DNA of 64,000 nt from Holophaga foetida DSM 6591 (GCF_000242615.2 NZ_KI912268.1:1770551-1834550); one strand, 5' to 3'. Positions 8,729 to 17,929 are shown, numbered from the stretch's first letter. Numbers and translations are program-made. The notes: generated by a model not told the origin, from the letters alone.

Positions 8729-9049
8729 ATGCGAGATACGATCCAGCGGGTGATGGCAGCGGAGGACGAAGCGACGCGTCTCCTGGAGGAGGCCCAGAAA
8801 GAGGCCGAGGCCTTCCTGGCGCAGTGCAGGCAGCGGGCGAGGGAAGTGGTCGAAGAAGGCCGCGCCGAGGCGCGCCGAGAGGCCGAGGCGATCCTGGGCA
8901 GGGCCGAGGAGGAAGCGCGCCGGGAGAGGGAGGAACGGATCCGCGCAGCCTCGGCCGAAATCGAGACATCGCTACAGCTGGACGAGACCCTGGCCGGACA
9001 GGCCGTCGATGCCATCGTCCGCTGCGTGTGCGCGCTGGGCCAGCCATGA
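8729..9049 (+). CDS. V/A-type ATPase subunit G/H (peripheral stalk)
   Basis: A 106-residue protein that is nearly all charged alpha helix rich in Glu, Arg and Ala (EEAQKEAEAFLAQCRQRARE), typical of the G (archaeal H) peripheral-stalk subunit that pairs with subunit E as a stator coiled coil. The C-terminal part is less charged. It opens the V-ATPase operon and its TGA overlaps the ATG of the next gene (ATGA at 9046). The assignment rests on composition, length and position, since this subunit is poorly conserved. Confidence 0.8.
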   Translation: MRDTIQRVMAAEDEATRLLEEAQKEAEAFLAQCRQRAREVVEEGRAEARREAEAILGRAEEEARREREERIRAASAEIETSLQLDETLAGQAVDAIVRCVCALGQP

Positions 9050-10002
9050 CGGGGTTGCCGGAGGATCTGGACTACCTGGCAGCCAGGATCCACGGGCGAC
9101 ACAGCCGGATCGCCGACGCGGAGCAGCTCGACACCCTCTGCCGCATCCGGAGCCTGGAGGAGCTAGCCGGCGCAGTCCTCACGGAAGGGCATATCCAGGA
9201 CGTGTCCGGCTTCCAGCGACGGGTCGTGGAGGAGTGGCTAGAGGAGATGGAGGAGCTGACCCGAAGCCTCAGCCCTCCCCGGGCACGGATGCTGGAAGCC
9301 ATCGCCAGGCGCCTCCAGGTGGAGGACCAGAAGCTGCTGCTCCGGGGACTGGCCGCCGGGCTCCAGCCGGAGGTCCTTATGCACCGCTTCCTGCGCCCCA
9401 TGGAGCATCCGGCCACCAACCTGGAGGACTTTGCGATGCTGCTCCCGGAAGGCATGAGGAGCCTCCCGCTTCGGCCCTTCCGACTGGAGTGCGCCCTGGA
9501 CCGGCAGTACCTCCAGGGACTTTTCGCGGCCCTTCGCGGGCTCGACGGGAGTGACCGGGCCGGGATCCGGCCCCTGATCCACCAGGAAGTGGACCACTTC
9601 CACCTCATGCTGGTGGTCCGCGGCCGTTTCTTCCATGGCCTGGAGGCGGAGGCCCTCCTGCCCTGGCACCTCGATGGGACGGGCATCACCCGCGATATCT
9701 TCAGCACCATGCTCTCGGCCCCCGATCTTCCCCGGGCGGCGTCCCGGGCCCTCCACCTGGCCCTGGACGCCCTTCCCTCCCAAGGCCTCGATCCGGCTCT
9801 CCTGGAAGCCCTCGCCGGGAGCCGCTTCCTCCGGCTGGCCCACCGAACCTTCCGCCGGGGCTCCATGGAGTTCAGCACCCTGGTGGGCTATGCGGCCCTC
9901 CGGCGGGTGGAGGTGGCCAGGCTCATCACGCTTTCGGAAGGAATCCGCCTGGGCGTTTCCAGTGATGCGCTCCGCGCGCGCATGGAGGTGGCCTGTGCAT
10001 AA
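9046..10002 (+). CDS. V/A-type ATPase subunit C (d-like)
   Basis: A 318-residue mostly helical protein beginning MTGLPEDLDYLAARIHGRHSR; the opening YLAARIHGR and later TLCRIRSLEELA resemble subunit C of archaeal-type ATPases, which sits as a funnel linking the central rotor stalk to the K ring. Length is close to the family norm (about 330-350). The chosen start overlaps the preceding stop by ATGA; the same frame extends upstream but would overlap the G gene deeply. Position between G and I in an ATPase operon supports the call more than sequence motifs do. Confidence 0.85.
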   Translation: MTGLPEDLDYLAARIHGRHSRIADAEQLDTLCRIRSLEELAGAVLTEGHIQDVSGFQRRVVEEWLEEMEELTRSLSPPRARMLEAIARRLQVEDQKLLLRGLAAGLQPEVLMHRFLRPMEHPATNLEDFAMLLPEGMRSLPLRPFRLECALDRQYLQGLFAALRGLDGSDRAGIRPLIHQEVDHFHLMLVVRGRFFHGLEAEALLPWHLDGTGITRDIFSTMLSAPDLPRAASRALHLALDALPSQGLDPALLEALAGSRFLRLAHRTFRRGSMEFSTLVGYAALRRVEVARLITLSEGIRLGVSSDALRARMEVACA

Positions 10003-11839
10003 CCCGGTCCCCATGGTGCGCCTCAGGGCCGTGCTCCTGGAGCGGGATGAGCGGGCGGCCCTCCAGGCCCTGGGGGAACTAGGCCTGCTCCACCTGATCC
10101 GGGGGCGGCCCGGCCCTGATACGGCCCCCTTGGACCCTCCGCCTGCCGATCCGGCAAGGGCCCCCTGGGACCGCCTTCTGGAGCGTGCGGAAGGCCTTCG
10201 CCTCGCCCTGGGGGTTCCCCCGCACCCACCGCTGTCCATGACGGACCCGGAGGAGAGCCTGAGCGCGATGGAGGCACGGGCCAAGGAGCTCCTTGATCGC
10301 CGGGAAGGACTGCGGCGGCACCACAAGGAAGCATCGGATCTCGCCCGACACCTTGGGGGTTACCTCGGCCTGGGCATTCCCCTGGATCGGATCGGGACGG
10401 GCTCCTTCCTGCAGCTCATGGTGGGAACCCTGCCGGAGGAAAGGCTGGAGGAAGTCCAGGAGCACCTGGGCGGTCAGGCCCTTCTCCTGGCGCAGCCCGC
10501 ACAGGAGAGAAGGCTGCCCCTGGTGGCGCTCTGCGCGAGGGGTGAGTGGAGCAGGCTGGACCGCATCCTGCGGGAGGCGGGATTCCAGGAAGCCCCCCTT
10601 CCTCAGGGCGGAGCCGGTGGTCTGGATGACTTCATCCAGGGAATCCGCCAGACGGCCGATTCCGATGAAGCGGGGGTGACCCGCCTGGAAACCGAAATCG
10701 AGGCCTTCTCGGAAGAGATCGCCGGTCCCCTGGCGGGCCTGGAGGAGCGGATCCGGCTGGAACAGGGCCTCCTGGAGGCCGGGGAGCACTTCCCCCGCAC
10801 GGCTTCGACCCTCCTCCTCCAGGGCTGGATTCCCGCCGCAGATGCGCCGCTCCTTGAGGAGCGCCTGAGGGCCGCCACCGGAGCCTGCTGCGCCCTGGAG
10901 ATCAGGCCCCCGGGAGCCGAGGAGGAAGCCCAGGTTCCAGTGCTCCTACGCCCCTCCCCCCTGCTCCGCCCCTTCGAGAAGCTTGTGGGCAACTACGGGC
11001 TCCCCAGGTACCTGGAGCTATCCCCCACCCCCTTCGTGGCCATCAGTTACCTCCTGATGTTCGGGATGATGTTCGGGGATGTTGGACACGGGCTGGTCCT
11101 TGCCCTGGTTGGCCTGCTGGCCTGGCGGAAGTGGCCGGACGCGGGGCTTCTCCTCCTGGGGGGTGGACTGGCGAGCGCCCTCTCCGGCGCGGTCTACGGC
11201 AGCTGCTTCGGCCTCGCCCAATTCAAGCCTTTCGCCCTTTGGCACGATCCACTGGAGGGGGATCCGATCCACCTGATGAGCCTGGCGATCGGCCTCGGTG
11301 TCCTCATGATCAGCCTCGGCCTGGTACTGAACATCCTCAACCACTTCCGCCGCCGCGACGTGCCGGGGGCCCTCATGGGCCGCTTCGGGCTGGCGGGGCT
11401 CCTCTTCTACTGGGGCGCCCTTGGGCTCCTCCTCTGGCGGGGCCCCCTCCCCTCGGCCCTCCCGACCCTCCTGCTCATCCCCGTCCTGGCCTGGGTGCTG
11501 CACGCCCGCCACGGGGGCCTGACGGATGCCCTGGTGGAGGCCTTCGAGACCCTCCTGGTCTTCCTGGCCAACACCATCAGCTTTGTGCGCCTGGCGGCCT
11601 ATGCCATGAGCCACGCGGCCCTGCTGGCGGCCACCCTCCTGATGGCGGACGCGGTAGGCCCTTCCTTCTCCTGGCTGGTCCTCCTTCTCGGCAACCTGGC
11701 GGCCATCCTCCTGGAGGGGGTCATCGCCTCGGTCCAGGCCCTGCGCCTCGAATACTACGAGTTCTTCGGCAAGTTCTTCTCCGGGGCGGGACGGCCCTTC
11801 GCGCCCTTCCGCCTGCCCATGAAAGAAGGTGAAGCATGA
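9995..11839 (+). CDS. V/A-type ATPase subunit I (a subunit, membrane stator)
   Basis: About 614 residues. The N-terminal cytoplasmic half (about 1-330) is helical and begins VPMVRLRAVLLERDERAALQALGELGLLHL, as in the I subunit. The C-terminal half has about seven membrane helices, with the family stretches YLELSPTPFVAISYLLMFGM, FGDVGHGL and TISFVRLAAYAMSHAAL; the Arg in the last is the residue expected to face the K-ring glutamate. Two starts are possible: GTG at 9995 with GGAGGTG about five bases upstream, or ATG at 10013 without a clear ribosome site; GTG is preferred and overlaps the C-subunit stop. Its stop overlaps the K subunit start by ATGA. Confidence 0.93.
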   Translation: MHNPVPMVRLRAVLLERDERAALQALGELGLLHLIRGRPGPDTAPLDPPPADPARAPWDRLLERAEGLRLALGVPPHPPLSMTDPEESLSAMEARAKELLDRREGLRRHHKEASDLARHLGGYLGLGIPLDRIGTGSFLQLMVGTLPEERLEEVQEHLGGQALLLAQPAQERRLPLVALCARGEWSRLDRILREAGFQEAPLPQGGAGGLDDFIQGIRQTADSDEAGVTRLETEIEAFSEEIAGPLAGLEERIRLEQGLLEAGEHFPRTASTLLLQGWIPAADAPLLEERLRAATGACCALEIRPPGAEEEAQVPVLLRPSPLLRPFEKLVGNYGLPRYLELSPTPFVAISYLLMFGMMFGDVGHGLVLALVGLLAWRKWPDAGLLLLGGGLASALSGAVYGSCFGLAQFKPFALWHDPLEGDPIHLMSLAIGLGVLMISLGLVLNILNHFRRRDVPGALMGRFGLAGLLFYWGALGLLLWRGPLPSALPTLLLIPVLAWVLHARHGGLTDALVEAFETLLVFLANTISFVRLAAYAMSHAALLAATLLMADAVGPSFSWLVLLLGNLAAILLEGVIASVQALRLEYYEFFGKFFSGAGRPFAPFRLPMKEGEA

Positions 11840-12156
11840 GCACTTGGATGAAACGCATCTCCATGGCCCCGCTCTTCCTGCTGACCACGGCGGCCATGGC
11901 CGAGGAGACCAGGTCCGCAGCCCAGGACCTGCCCTCGGCCTACCGGAGCGTCGGTCTGGGCCTGACGGCGGCCCTGACCATGGCGGTCTGCGTCCTGGGG
12001 GCGGCCTATGCCGTGGCGAGGATCGGCGCAGCGGCCATGGGGGCAGCGGCGGAAAAGCCCGAACTCCTCACCCGCAGCCTCCTTTTCGTGGCCCTCGCCG
12101 AGGGGCTGGCGGTGCTGGGCTTTGCCATCTCCATGATGATCCTCCAGAAGATCTGA
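11836..12156 (+). CDS. V/A-type ATPase subunit K (c-ring proteolipid)
   Basis: A 106-residue proteolipid with an N-terminal hydrophobic, signal-like segment (about 1-22), then one hairpin of two membrane helices. Helix one carries the glycine/alanine-rich packing region GAAYAVARIGAAAMGAAAEKP; helix two has the ion-carrying glutamate in FVALAEGLAVLGF. It is a single-hairpin (8-kDa core) type rather than the duplicated 16-kDa form. The LAEGLAVLGF sequence looks more like the F-type c subunit helix than the LPETQG form of many V-types. Whether the ring carries H+ or Na+ cannot be decided from this sequence alone. Confidence 0.92.
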   Translation: MSTWMKRISMAPLFLLTTAAMAEETRSAAQDLPSAYRSVGLGLTAALTMAVCVLGAAYAVARIGAAAMGAAAEKPELLTRSLLFVALAEGLAVLGFAISMMILQKI

Positions 12157-12163
12157 GGTCCCC

Positions 12164-12481
12164 GTGCCCTTCTACTGCATCGCCGACGAGGACACGGTCC
12201 GGGGCTTCCGCCTGGCGGGGGTTCCGGGCCCGCTGGTCTCCAGCCCCGAGGAGGGAGCCAAGGCCCTCGCCTGGGCCCTGGCCCACCCCGATTGCGAAGT
12301 CCTGATCCTCACCGAGGAGGTGGCCGCCAGCCTGGGCCCCCAGCTGGAGGCCTTCCGCCTGGAACACGAGCGCCCCCTTCTGGTGGAGATCCCGGGTCCC
12401 GCCGGCCCCCGGACCGGGGACGAGGGCCTGCGTCGGCTCGTGCAGAGCGCCGTGGGCACCAGCCTGGAGGGCATGCCATGA
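12164..12481 (+). CDS. V/A-type ATPase subunit F (central stalk)
   Basis: A 105-residue protein with the subunit F pattern: IADEDTVRGFRLAGV near the start, a middle alpha/beta part with VLILTEEVAASL and the RPLLVEIPGP strand. Subunit F binds subunit D in the rotating central stalk. It starts with GTG at 12164 seven bases after the K stop, with a weak GAGGT site in between, and its stop overlaps the E start by ATGA. Confidence 0.92.
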   Translation: MPFYCIADEDTVRGFRLAGVPGPLVSSPEEGAKALAWALAHPDCEVLILTEEVAASLGPQLEAFRLEHERPLLVEIPGPAGPRTGDEGLRRLVQSAVGTSLEGMP

Positions 12482-13098
12482 CCAGGCTTCCGGAACCGGA
12501 CCCCTCCGGGAAACTCTGCGAGGAGATCCTGACGGAGGGGCGTCGCCGGGCCGACGAGATCTGCGAAGAGGCCCGGAGGGAAGGCGGGGCGCTCCTGGCC
12601 ACAGCCCAGGCCGAGGCGCAGAACCTGCGGGAGGACAGCCAGGAGACCGCCACCCGGGAGGCCAGCCGCAGGCGGGAGAGGCTCCTGGCGGGTTCCCCCA
12701 TCGAGATCGCCCGGGTGCGGGCGGCCCGGATCGAAGCCCTGCTCGAACCCTTACGGGAAAAGGCTCTGCGGGAACTGGCGGCCCGGCGATTCGACTACCG
12801 AAAGGCCCTGGCCACCCTGGCGGCGGAGGCCCTCCAAGGCATGGGCGGTGATGCATTCACGCTGAGCCTGGCCCCTGAAGACATGCATCTGGGCAAGGAG
12901 ATCCTGGACCGCATCCGGCGGCCCGGGCTGAGCCTTAACCTCACAGAGGACGCCACCATCACCGGGGGCGGCTTGATCCTGCGGGACGCGGAGGGCCGTC
13001 AGGTCTGGGACAACCGCCTCCCCGAACGCCTGGGCCGCCTCTGGCCTCAGCTCCGGATCCCCGTGGCCCGGGGCATCGGCTTCCTGGGGGCCCCATGA
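12478..13098 (+). CDS. V/A-type ATPase subunit E (peripheral stalk)
   Basis: A 206-residue protein: an N-terminal charged helix (about 10-100, EILTEGRRRADEICEEARRE) that would form the stator coiled coil with subunit G, followed by a globular C-terminal domain ending near DATITGGGLILRDAEGRQVWDNRLPERL, the family's conserved GG and the terminal NRLP-type helix. It contacts the top of the A3B3 head. It overlaps both neighbours by ATGA. Confidence 0.9.
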   Translation: MTRLPEPDPSGKLCEEILTEGRRRADEICEEARREGGALLATAQAEAQNLREDSQETATREASRRRERLLAGSPIEIARVRAARIEALLEPLREKALRELAARRFDYRKALATLAAEALQGMGGDAFTLSLAPEDMHLGKEILDRIRRPGLSLNLTEDATITGGGLILRDAEGRQVWDNRLPERLGRLWPQLRIPVARGIGFLGAP

Positions 13099-14846
13099 AG
13101 GCCCCCCAGGTCACCCGCATCTGCGGGCCCGTGGTGAACGCCTCGGGCATGGCAGGGGCCCGGATGTACGAGGTGGTGCGGGTGGGGGAACTGGGTCTGG
13201 TGGGGGAGGTGGTGAAGCTCCTGGGGGACAGCGCCACCCTCCAGGTCTACGAGGACACCACCATGCTCAAGCCCGGAGCCCCGGTGATCCTCACGGGGGA
13301 GCCCCTCTCGGTCTGGCTGGGGCCCGGCCTCATCGGGAGCATCTTCGATGGGATCCAGCGCCCCCTTCCCGCCATCCAAGCCCAGAGCGGTGCCTGGATC
13401 CGCCGGGGCGAGAAGGTGGATCCCCTGGATCTCCAGCGCCGATGGGACTTCGAGCCCCTGGTACAGCCCGGCCAGGAGCTCCTTCCAGGGCAGGCCATCG
13501 GCCAGGTGATGGAGACGTCCCTGGTGCGCCATCCCATCCTGGTGCCCCCCGGCGTGGCGGGCCGGGTGAAGAGCGTCGTAGGGGCGGGCGAGTATGCCAT
13601 GAGGGATCCCCTTGCAGTCATCGAGACGTCCCAGGGGCCCAGGGAGCTGGGGATGCTGCAGTTCTGGCCCGTGCGGAGCCCCAGGCCCATCCGGGAGCGG
13701 CTGCGGATCACGGAACCCCTGCTTACGGGACAGCGGGTCATCGACACCTTCTTCCCCCTGGGCAAGGGCGGCTGCGCGGCGGTCCCCGGGGGCTTCGGCA
13801 CGGGCAAGACCGTCATCCAGCACCAGCTGGCCAAGTGGTCCGACGCCGACATCATCGTCTTCATCGGATGCGGGGAGCGCGGCAACGAGATGACCGAAGT
13901 GCTGCGGGAGTTCCCGGAGCTCAAGGATCCCCGCTCCGGCCGCTCCCTCATGGAGCGCACCATCCTCATCGCCAACACCTCCAATATGCCCGTGGCGGCT
14001 CGGGAGGTCTCCATCTACACAGGCATCACCCTGGCCGAGTATTACCGTGACATGGGGCTGGACGTGGCGGTCTTCGCGGATTCCACGAGCCGCTGGGCCG
14101 AGGCCCTGCGGGAGCTGGCGGCGCGCCTGGAGGAGATGCCCGCCGAGGAGGGCTTCCCGGCCTCCCTGCCCACGCGGCTGGCCCAGTTCTATGAGCGGGG
14201 CGGCGCCGTGAGCACCCTGGGCGGAAAGCGTGGCTCCGTGAGCATCGTGGGGGCCGTGAGTCCACCGGGGGGCGACTTCTCCGAGCCCGTGACCCAGCAC
14301 ACCCGGCGCTTCATCCGCTGCTTCTGGGCCCTGGACGAGGACTTGGCCAACGCCCGGCACTACCCATCCATCCACTGGCTCCATTCCTATTCCGACTACG
14401 TGGAGGACGTGAGCCCCAGCTGGGAGAAGCTGGCGCCGGACTGGGGCGAGCTGCGCACCGAGGCCCTGACCCTCCTTCAACGGGAGGAGCGGCTTCAGCA
14501 GATCGTCAAGCTGGTGGGGCCGGATGTCCTGCCCGAAAGCCAGCGCTTCATCCTCCTCACCGCCGAACTCCTCAAGGACGGCTTCCTCACCCAGAGTGCC
14601 TACGACGAAGCGGACATGAGCTGCTCGCCCGAGCGCCAGGTGGCCCTGCTGCGGATCATCCTGGACTTCCACCGCCGGGGCGAGGAACGGATCCAGAAGG
14701 GAGTGCCCCTGGCCTCGCTGAAAGCCCTCCCCAGCCTCCCCCGGATCCTGCGCGCCAAGTCGGACCTGGGCCCGGAAGCGCTCGCCCAGCTGGAGCAGCG
14801 GCTGCGGGAAGAACTGGATGGGCTTGGCGCGGGGGGTCCACCATGA
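13095..14846 (+). CDS. V/A-type ATPase catalytic subunit A
   Basis: A 583-residue catalytic subunit that hydrolyses or makes ATP in the A3B3 head. The Walker A loop is GGFGTGKT at residues 232-239, with the A-type non-homologous insertion before it (about 110-200) and the later FADSTSRWAEALRE and GSVSIVGAVSPPGGDFSEPV motifs of the family. The Walker loop reads GGFGTGKT where many family members have GPFGSGKT, a mild variant. It overlaps subunit E by ATGA. Its stop also sits in an ATGA, but the next frame there is a repeat-derived one rather than subunit B. Confidence 0.97.
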   Translation: MKAPQVTRICGPVVNASGMAGARMYEVVRVGELGLVGEVVKLLGDSATLQVYEDTTMLKPGAPVILTGEPLSVWLGPGLIGSIFDGIQRPLPAIQAQSGAWIRRGEKVDPLDLQRRWDFEPLVQPGQELLPGQAIGQVMETSLVRHPILVPPGVAGRVKSVVGAGEYAMRDPLAVIETSQGPRELGMLQFWPVRSPRPIRERLRITEPLLTGQRVIDTFFPLGKGGCAAVPGGFGTGKTVIQHQLAKWSDADIIVFIGCGERGNEMTEVLREFPELKDPRSGRSLMERTILIANTSNMPVAAREVSIYTGITLAEYYRDMGLDVAVFADSTSRWAEALRELAARLEEMPAEEGFPASLPTRLAQFYERGGAVSTLGGKRGSVSIVGAVSPPGGDFSEPVTQHTRRFIRCFWALDEDLANARHYPSIHWLHSYSDYVEDVSPSWEKLAPDWGELRTEALTLLQREERLQQIVKLVGPDVLPESQRFILLTAELLKDGFLTQSAYDEADMSCSPERQVALLRIILDFHRRGEERIQKGVPLASLKALPSLPRILRAKSDLGPEALAQLEQRLREELDGLGAGGPP

Positions 14847-15157
14847 ACAGCAAAAGAAGAATCAGCCGCGGATGGACGCAGATAAACGCGGATAGAAAAC
14901 GGCTGCCGTTCGCACTAGCGCTTGGGCCAGGTTCCGGGAGGGCCGGATGGCCGGAGGCACGCAAGCGTGCCGTAGCCATCCGGCCCTCCCGGAACGCGGG
15001 TGGCTCCGCCGCCCGCCCCCGCGGAGCGGGGCAGGCCCGAGCGCCGCTCGTGTGGATGACATCCTTTCCATCCGCGTCCATCCCATTCATCCGCGGCCAA
15101 TCGGCTTTTCTTTGGCGCCTCGGTGGTGGAAGCCTTTTCCTGAGCGAACTCCCATGA
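14843..15157 (+). other. Repeat-derived open frame bridging atpA and atpB
   Basis: A 104-codon open frame that starts in the ATGA closing subunit A and ends in the ATGA that opens subunit B. Its sequence is almost wholly the palindromic repeat described for 14851-15130; the translation is basic, Arg/Gly/Ala/Pro-rich, and resembles no family. It is unlikely to be a functional protein, but because it is open from one overlap to the other, ribosomes finishing subunit A could pass through it and re-initiate on subunit B. The coding interpretation is inference; the frame and overlaps are seen directly. Confidence 0.5.
14851..15130 (+). repeat. Palindromic repeat element, copy 1 (between V-ATPase A and B genes)
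   Basis: The ends form imperfect inverted repeats: the left end has GCCGCGGATGGACGCAGAT and the right end ATCCGCGTCC...CATCCGCGGCC, continuing into AAAAG/CTTTT. In the middle, a perfect 20-base stem (14932-14951 with 14975-14994) encloses a second hairpin, GGCACGC-AA-GCGTGCC (14956-14971). A GC-rich flank follows at 14995-15038. A second, reverse-oriented copy with the same plan is at about 45164-45540. Absence of any transposase gene makes this a non-autonomous element. Confidence 0.8.
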
Positions 15158-16554
15158 CCGGCTTCGAACTGACTGCGCGAGATCGCGGTCTCCAGTACAT
15201 CGGCGCCTCCCGCATCGAGGGCCCCCTGGTCATCGTCGATCGGGTGCGGGACGTGGGCTTCGATGAGACGGTGGAAATCCTCGACGCCGATGGCCAGCCG
15301 CGCATGGGGCGGGTGTTGGACATCTCCGAGAATCAGGCCGTGGTGCAGGTCCTGGAGGGCAGCTCGGGCCTCTCCACCCAGACCCTGCGGACCCGCTTCC
15401 TGGGGGAGAGCTTCCGCCTGGGGGTCGACCGGAGGATGCTGGGGCGGGTCTTCGACGGCCTGGGGCGCCCTGTGGACGGAGGCGCCGCCCCCCTGGCCAC
15501 CGATCGCCGGGACGTGAACGGGCTGCCCATCAACCCCTTCGCCCGGGCCTACCCCCGGGAGTTCATCCAGACCGGGATCTCGGCCATCGACGGCATGAAC
15601 GCCCTGGTCCGGGGCCAGAAGCTGCCGATCTTCTCCGGGAACGGCCTGCCCCACGACCGGGTCTCGGCCCAGATCGTCCGCCAGGCGCGGCTCCTGGAGC
15701 AGGAGGTGGACTTCGCCATCGTCTTCGCCGCCATGGGCGTCAAGCATGATATCGCCCAGTTCTTCATCCGGGATTTCGAGGAATCCGGAGCCCTGGCCCG
15801 GGTCTGCCTCTTCCTCTCCCTGGCGGACGCCCCCAGCGTCGAGCGCCTGCTCACCCCGAGAGCCGCCCTGACCCTGGCGGAGCATCTGGCCTTCGACTGC
15901 GGCCAGCACGTGCTGGTGGTGCTCACGGACATGACCAACTACTGCGAGAGCCTCCGCGAGGTGGGCACCGCCCGGGGCGAAATCCCCGGCCGCAAGGGCT
16001 ACCCCGGCTACCTCTACTCGGATCTGGCGAGCCTCTATGAGCGCGCCGGTCGCATCGAGGGCTGCCCGGGCTCCATCACCCAGACCGCCATCCTCACCAT
16101 GCCCGCCGACGACATCAGCCATCCCGTGCCGGACCTCACGGGCTACATCACCGAGGGGCAGATCGTGCTGGACCGGGAGCTCTACCAGCGGGGCATCTAC
16201 CCGCCCATCGCCGGTCTGCCGAGCCTTTCTCGCCTCATGAAGGACGGCGTGGGCAAGGGCTACACCCGGGAGGACCACCCCGCCCTGGCCAGCCAGCTCT
16301 TCGCCTGCTACGCCTACGTCAAGCGGGTGCGAGGGCTGGCGGATGTCATCGGGGAGGACGACCTGGGCGAGCTGGACAGGCTCTACCTGAAGTTCGGCGA
16401 AGCCTTCGAGTTCCGCTTCCTCAAGCAGGGTGAACGCGAGAACCGCCCTCTGGAAACCACCCTGGACCTGGGCTGGGAGGTGCTCTCCATGCTCCCCCGG
16501 GAGGAGCTGCACCGCGTGAGCGATGCCCTGCTGGAAAGGCACTACCGACCATGA
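15154..16554 (+). CDS. V/A-type ATPase regulatory subunit B
   Basis: A 466-residue non-catalytic nucleotide-binding subunit. Family stretches include [17 protein letters not shown] in place of a Walker A loop, [30 protein letters not shown] and [20 protein letters not shown]. The ATG at 15154 gives a start at the expected place ([17 protein letters not shown]); the longer frame to 14947 would translate repeat sequence. No good ribosome site precedes it, unlike most genes of this operon, which fits a start that depends on coupling to the bridging frame. Its stop overlaps the D start by ATGA. Confidence 0.95.
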   Translation: MTGFELTARDRGLQYIGASRIEGPLVIVDRVRDVGFDETVEILDADGQPRMGRVLDISENQAVVQVLEGSSGLSTQTLRTRFLGESFRLGVDRRMLGRVFDGLGRPVDGGAAPLATDRRDVNGLPINPFARAYPREFIQTGISAIDGMNALVRGQKLPIFSGNGLPHDRVSAQIVRQARLLEQEVDFAIVFAAMGVKHDIAQFFIRDFEESGALARVCLFLSLADAPSVERLLTPRAALTLAEHLAFDCGQHVLVVLTDMTNYCESLREVGTARGEIPGRKGYPGYLYSDLASLYERAGRIEGCPGSITQTAILTMPADDISHPVPDLTGYITEGQIVLDRELYQRGIYPPIAGLPSLSRLMKDGVGKGYTREDHPALASQLFACYAYVKRVRGLADVIGEDDLGELDRLYLKFGEAFEFRFLKQGERENRPLETTLDLGWEVLSMLPREELHRVSDALLERHYRP

Positions 16555-17153
16555 CCCAGCTCAAGGTCACCCCCACCAAGTCGAATCTCCTCAAGCTGCG
16601 GAAGCAGCTGGCCTTCGCCCTGGAGGGCTTCGAACTCCTGGAGCAGAAGCGCCAGATCCTCACCCTGGAGCTGGTTGCCCGCCTGGAGCGGCTGCGGGAA
16701 GCCGAGCGGAAGGCCAACGAGGCCCTGGGTCGAGCCCACGACTCGCTGCGCGAGGCCACCCTGGATTCGGGTTCCGAGGCCCTGGATCGGGTGGCCCTGG
16801 GGGTTCCCGTGAGCCATGAGATCGCCCTCTCCGAGGAGCGCCTGATGGGCCTCCGGCTGCCCAAAGTCAGGGTCCAGATCGCCCCCCCCAGGGTCAGCTT
16901 CGGATTCACGGGCAGCTCCCCCAATGCCGACCTGGCCCAGCGCCGCTTCGCGGAGCTGCTGCCCCTCCTGGCGGAGCTGGCGGGGCTCCAGAACGCCATC
17001 CTGCGCCTGGCGAAGGAGCTCCGGAAGACCCAGCGGCGCTGCAACGCCCTGACGAAGATCTTCATCCCCGACTGCCGGGAATCCATCCACTACATCACCG
17101 GAGCCCTGGAGGAACGGGAGCGGGAGTCCTTCATGGACCGGAAGCTGCGATGA
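16551..17153 (+). CDS. V/A-type ATPase subunit D (central rotor shaft)
   Basis: A 200-residue helical protein: the conserved N-terminus ([31 protein letters not shown]) and C-terminal helix ([21 protein letters not shown]) form the antiparallel coiled-coil rotor shaft, with a short globular part between. These two ends are the diagnostic conserved blocks of subunit D. It is the last gene of the ATPase operon, 27 bases before the YaiI-like gene. Confidence 0.95.
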   Translation: MTQLKVTPTKSNLLKLRKQLAFALEGFELLEQKRQILTLELVARLERLREAERKANEALGRAHDSLREATLDSGSEALDRVALGVPVSHEIALSEERLMGLRLPKVRVQIAPPRVSFGFTGSSPNADLAQRRFAELLPLLAELAGLQNAILRLAKELRKTQRRCNALTKIFIPDCRESIHYITGALEERERESFMDRKLR

Positions 17154-17180
17154 TCGAGGAGCCGAGATGAAAGGAACTGC

Positions 17181-17660
17181 GTGATCCAGATCTATGTCGA
17201 TGCCGATGCCTGCCCCGTCAAGGAAGAGGTCTTCCGGGTGGCGAAACGGCACGGGCTGACAGTTCATGTGGTGGCCAACAGCCGGATCAACCTTCCCCGG
17301 GATCCCCTCTTCAAGCTCATGGTGGTCAGCGGCCGCTTCGACGCCGCCGACGACTGGATCGTGGAGCAGGCTGGAGCCACGGATATCGCCATCACCTCGG
17401 ATATTCCCCTGGCCTCCCGCTGCCTGAAGAAGGGTTCGCGGGTCCTGGACCCCAAGGGCCGCGTCTTCACCGACGACTCCATCGGGGATGCCCTGGCCAG
17501 CCGCGAACTGAGCGCCTTCCTGCGGGACATGGGCGAAATGGGGGGCGGCCCCAAGCCCTATTCCCCCAGGGACCGCTCCCAGTTCCTGAATACCCTGGAG
17601 AACCAGATCCAGGCCCTCCTCAAGACCGAGCGACTCAAGCCCGGATCGGCCCAACCCTGA
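17181..17660 (+). CDS. YaiI/YqxD (UPF0178, DUF188) family protein
   Basis: A 159-residue protein of the UPF0178 family. The N-terminal IYVDADACPVKEEVFRVA is the family signature (DADACPV), followed by HVVANS, DAADDWIV and ITSDIPLA, a set of acidic residues arranged as in PIN-like nucleases. No biochemical role is established for the family. It starts with GTG at 17181. It follows the V-ATPase operon closely and precedes a 69-residue protein by 10 bases, so the three may share a transcript. Confidence 0.9.
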   Translation: MIQIYVDADACPVKEEVFRVAKRHGLTVHVVANSRINLPRDPLFKLMVVSGRFDAADDWIVEQAGATDIAITSDIPLASRCLKKGSRVLDPKGRVFTDDSIGDALASRELSAFLRDMGEMGGGPKPYSPRDRSQFLNTLENQIQALLKTERLKPGSAQP

Positions 17661-17670
17661 AGGGAAACCC

Positions 17671-17880
17671 ATGGTGGATGTGATCACCCCCCTGCGCCTG
17701 CACCTGCTCCAGGTCGTTGCCAAATACCCTGACATCCGCCGGGAGAAGCTGCTTACGGTGAAGGGGGCCCAAGCGGCGGATCTCGCCTACCTGGAACAGT
17801 GCGATCTGATCCGGGAGCGGGAGTCGGGCTGCTACCGGATCTCGCACCTGGGGCAGATGGCTCTGAAACGAGGGCTTTGA
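17671..17880 (+). CDS. Small conserved-looking protein, winged-helix-like
   Basis: A 69-residue protein. The pattern of short helices followed by DLAYLEQCDLIRERESGCYRISHLGQMALK resembles the recognition helix and wing of a winged helix-turn-helix domain, as in small marker-less regulators, but no family could be named. The ATG at 17671 is preceded by GAAGGGAAA and lies 10 bases after the YaiI-like gene. A role in regulation is only a guess from the fold-like pattern. Confidence 0.6.
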   Translation: MVDVITPLRLHLLQVVAKYPDIRREKLLTVKGAQAADLAYLEQCDLIRERESGCYRISHLGQMALKRGL

Positions 17881-17929
17881 TCCTCAAGATACAGGCAGCC
17901 CCGACGATTAGTTCAGGGGCGTGATTCGC

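Noticed and set aside
14932..14994. CRISPR-like repeat
   Set aside because: A single palindrome with no regularly spaced repeats or cas genes nearby.
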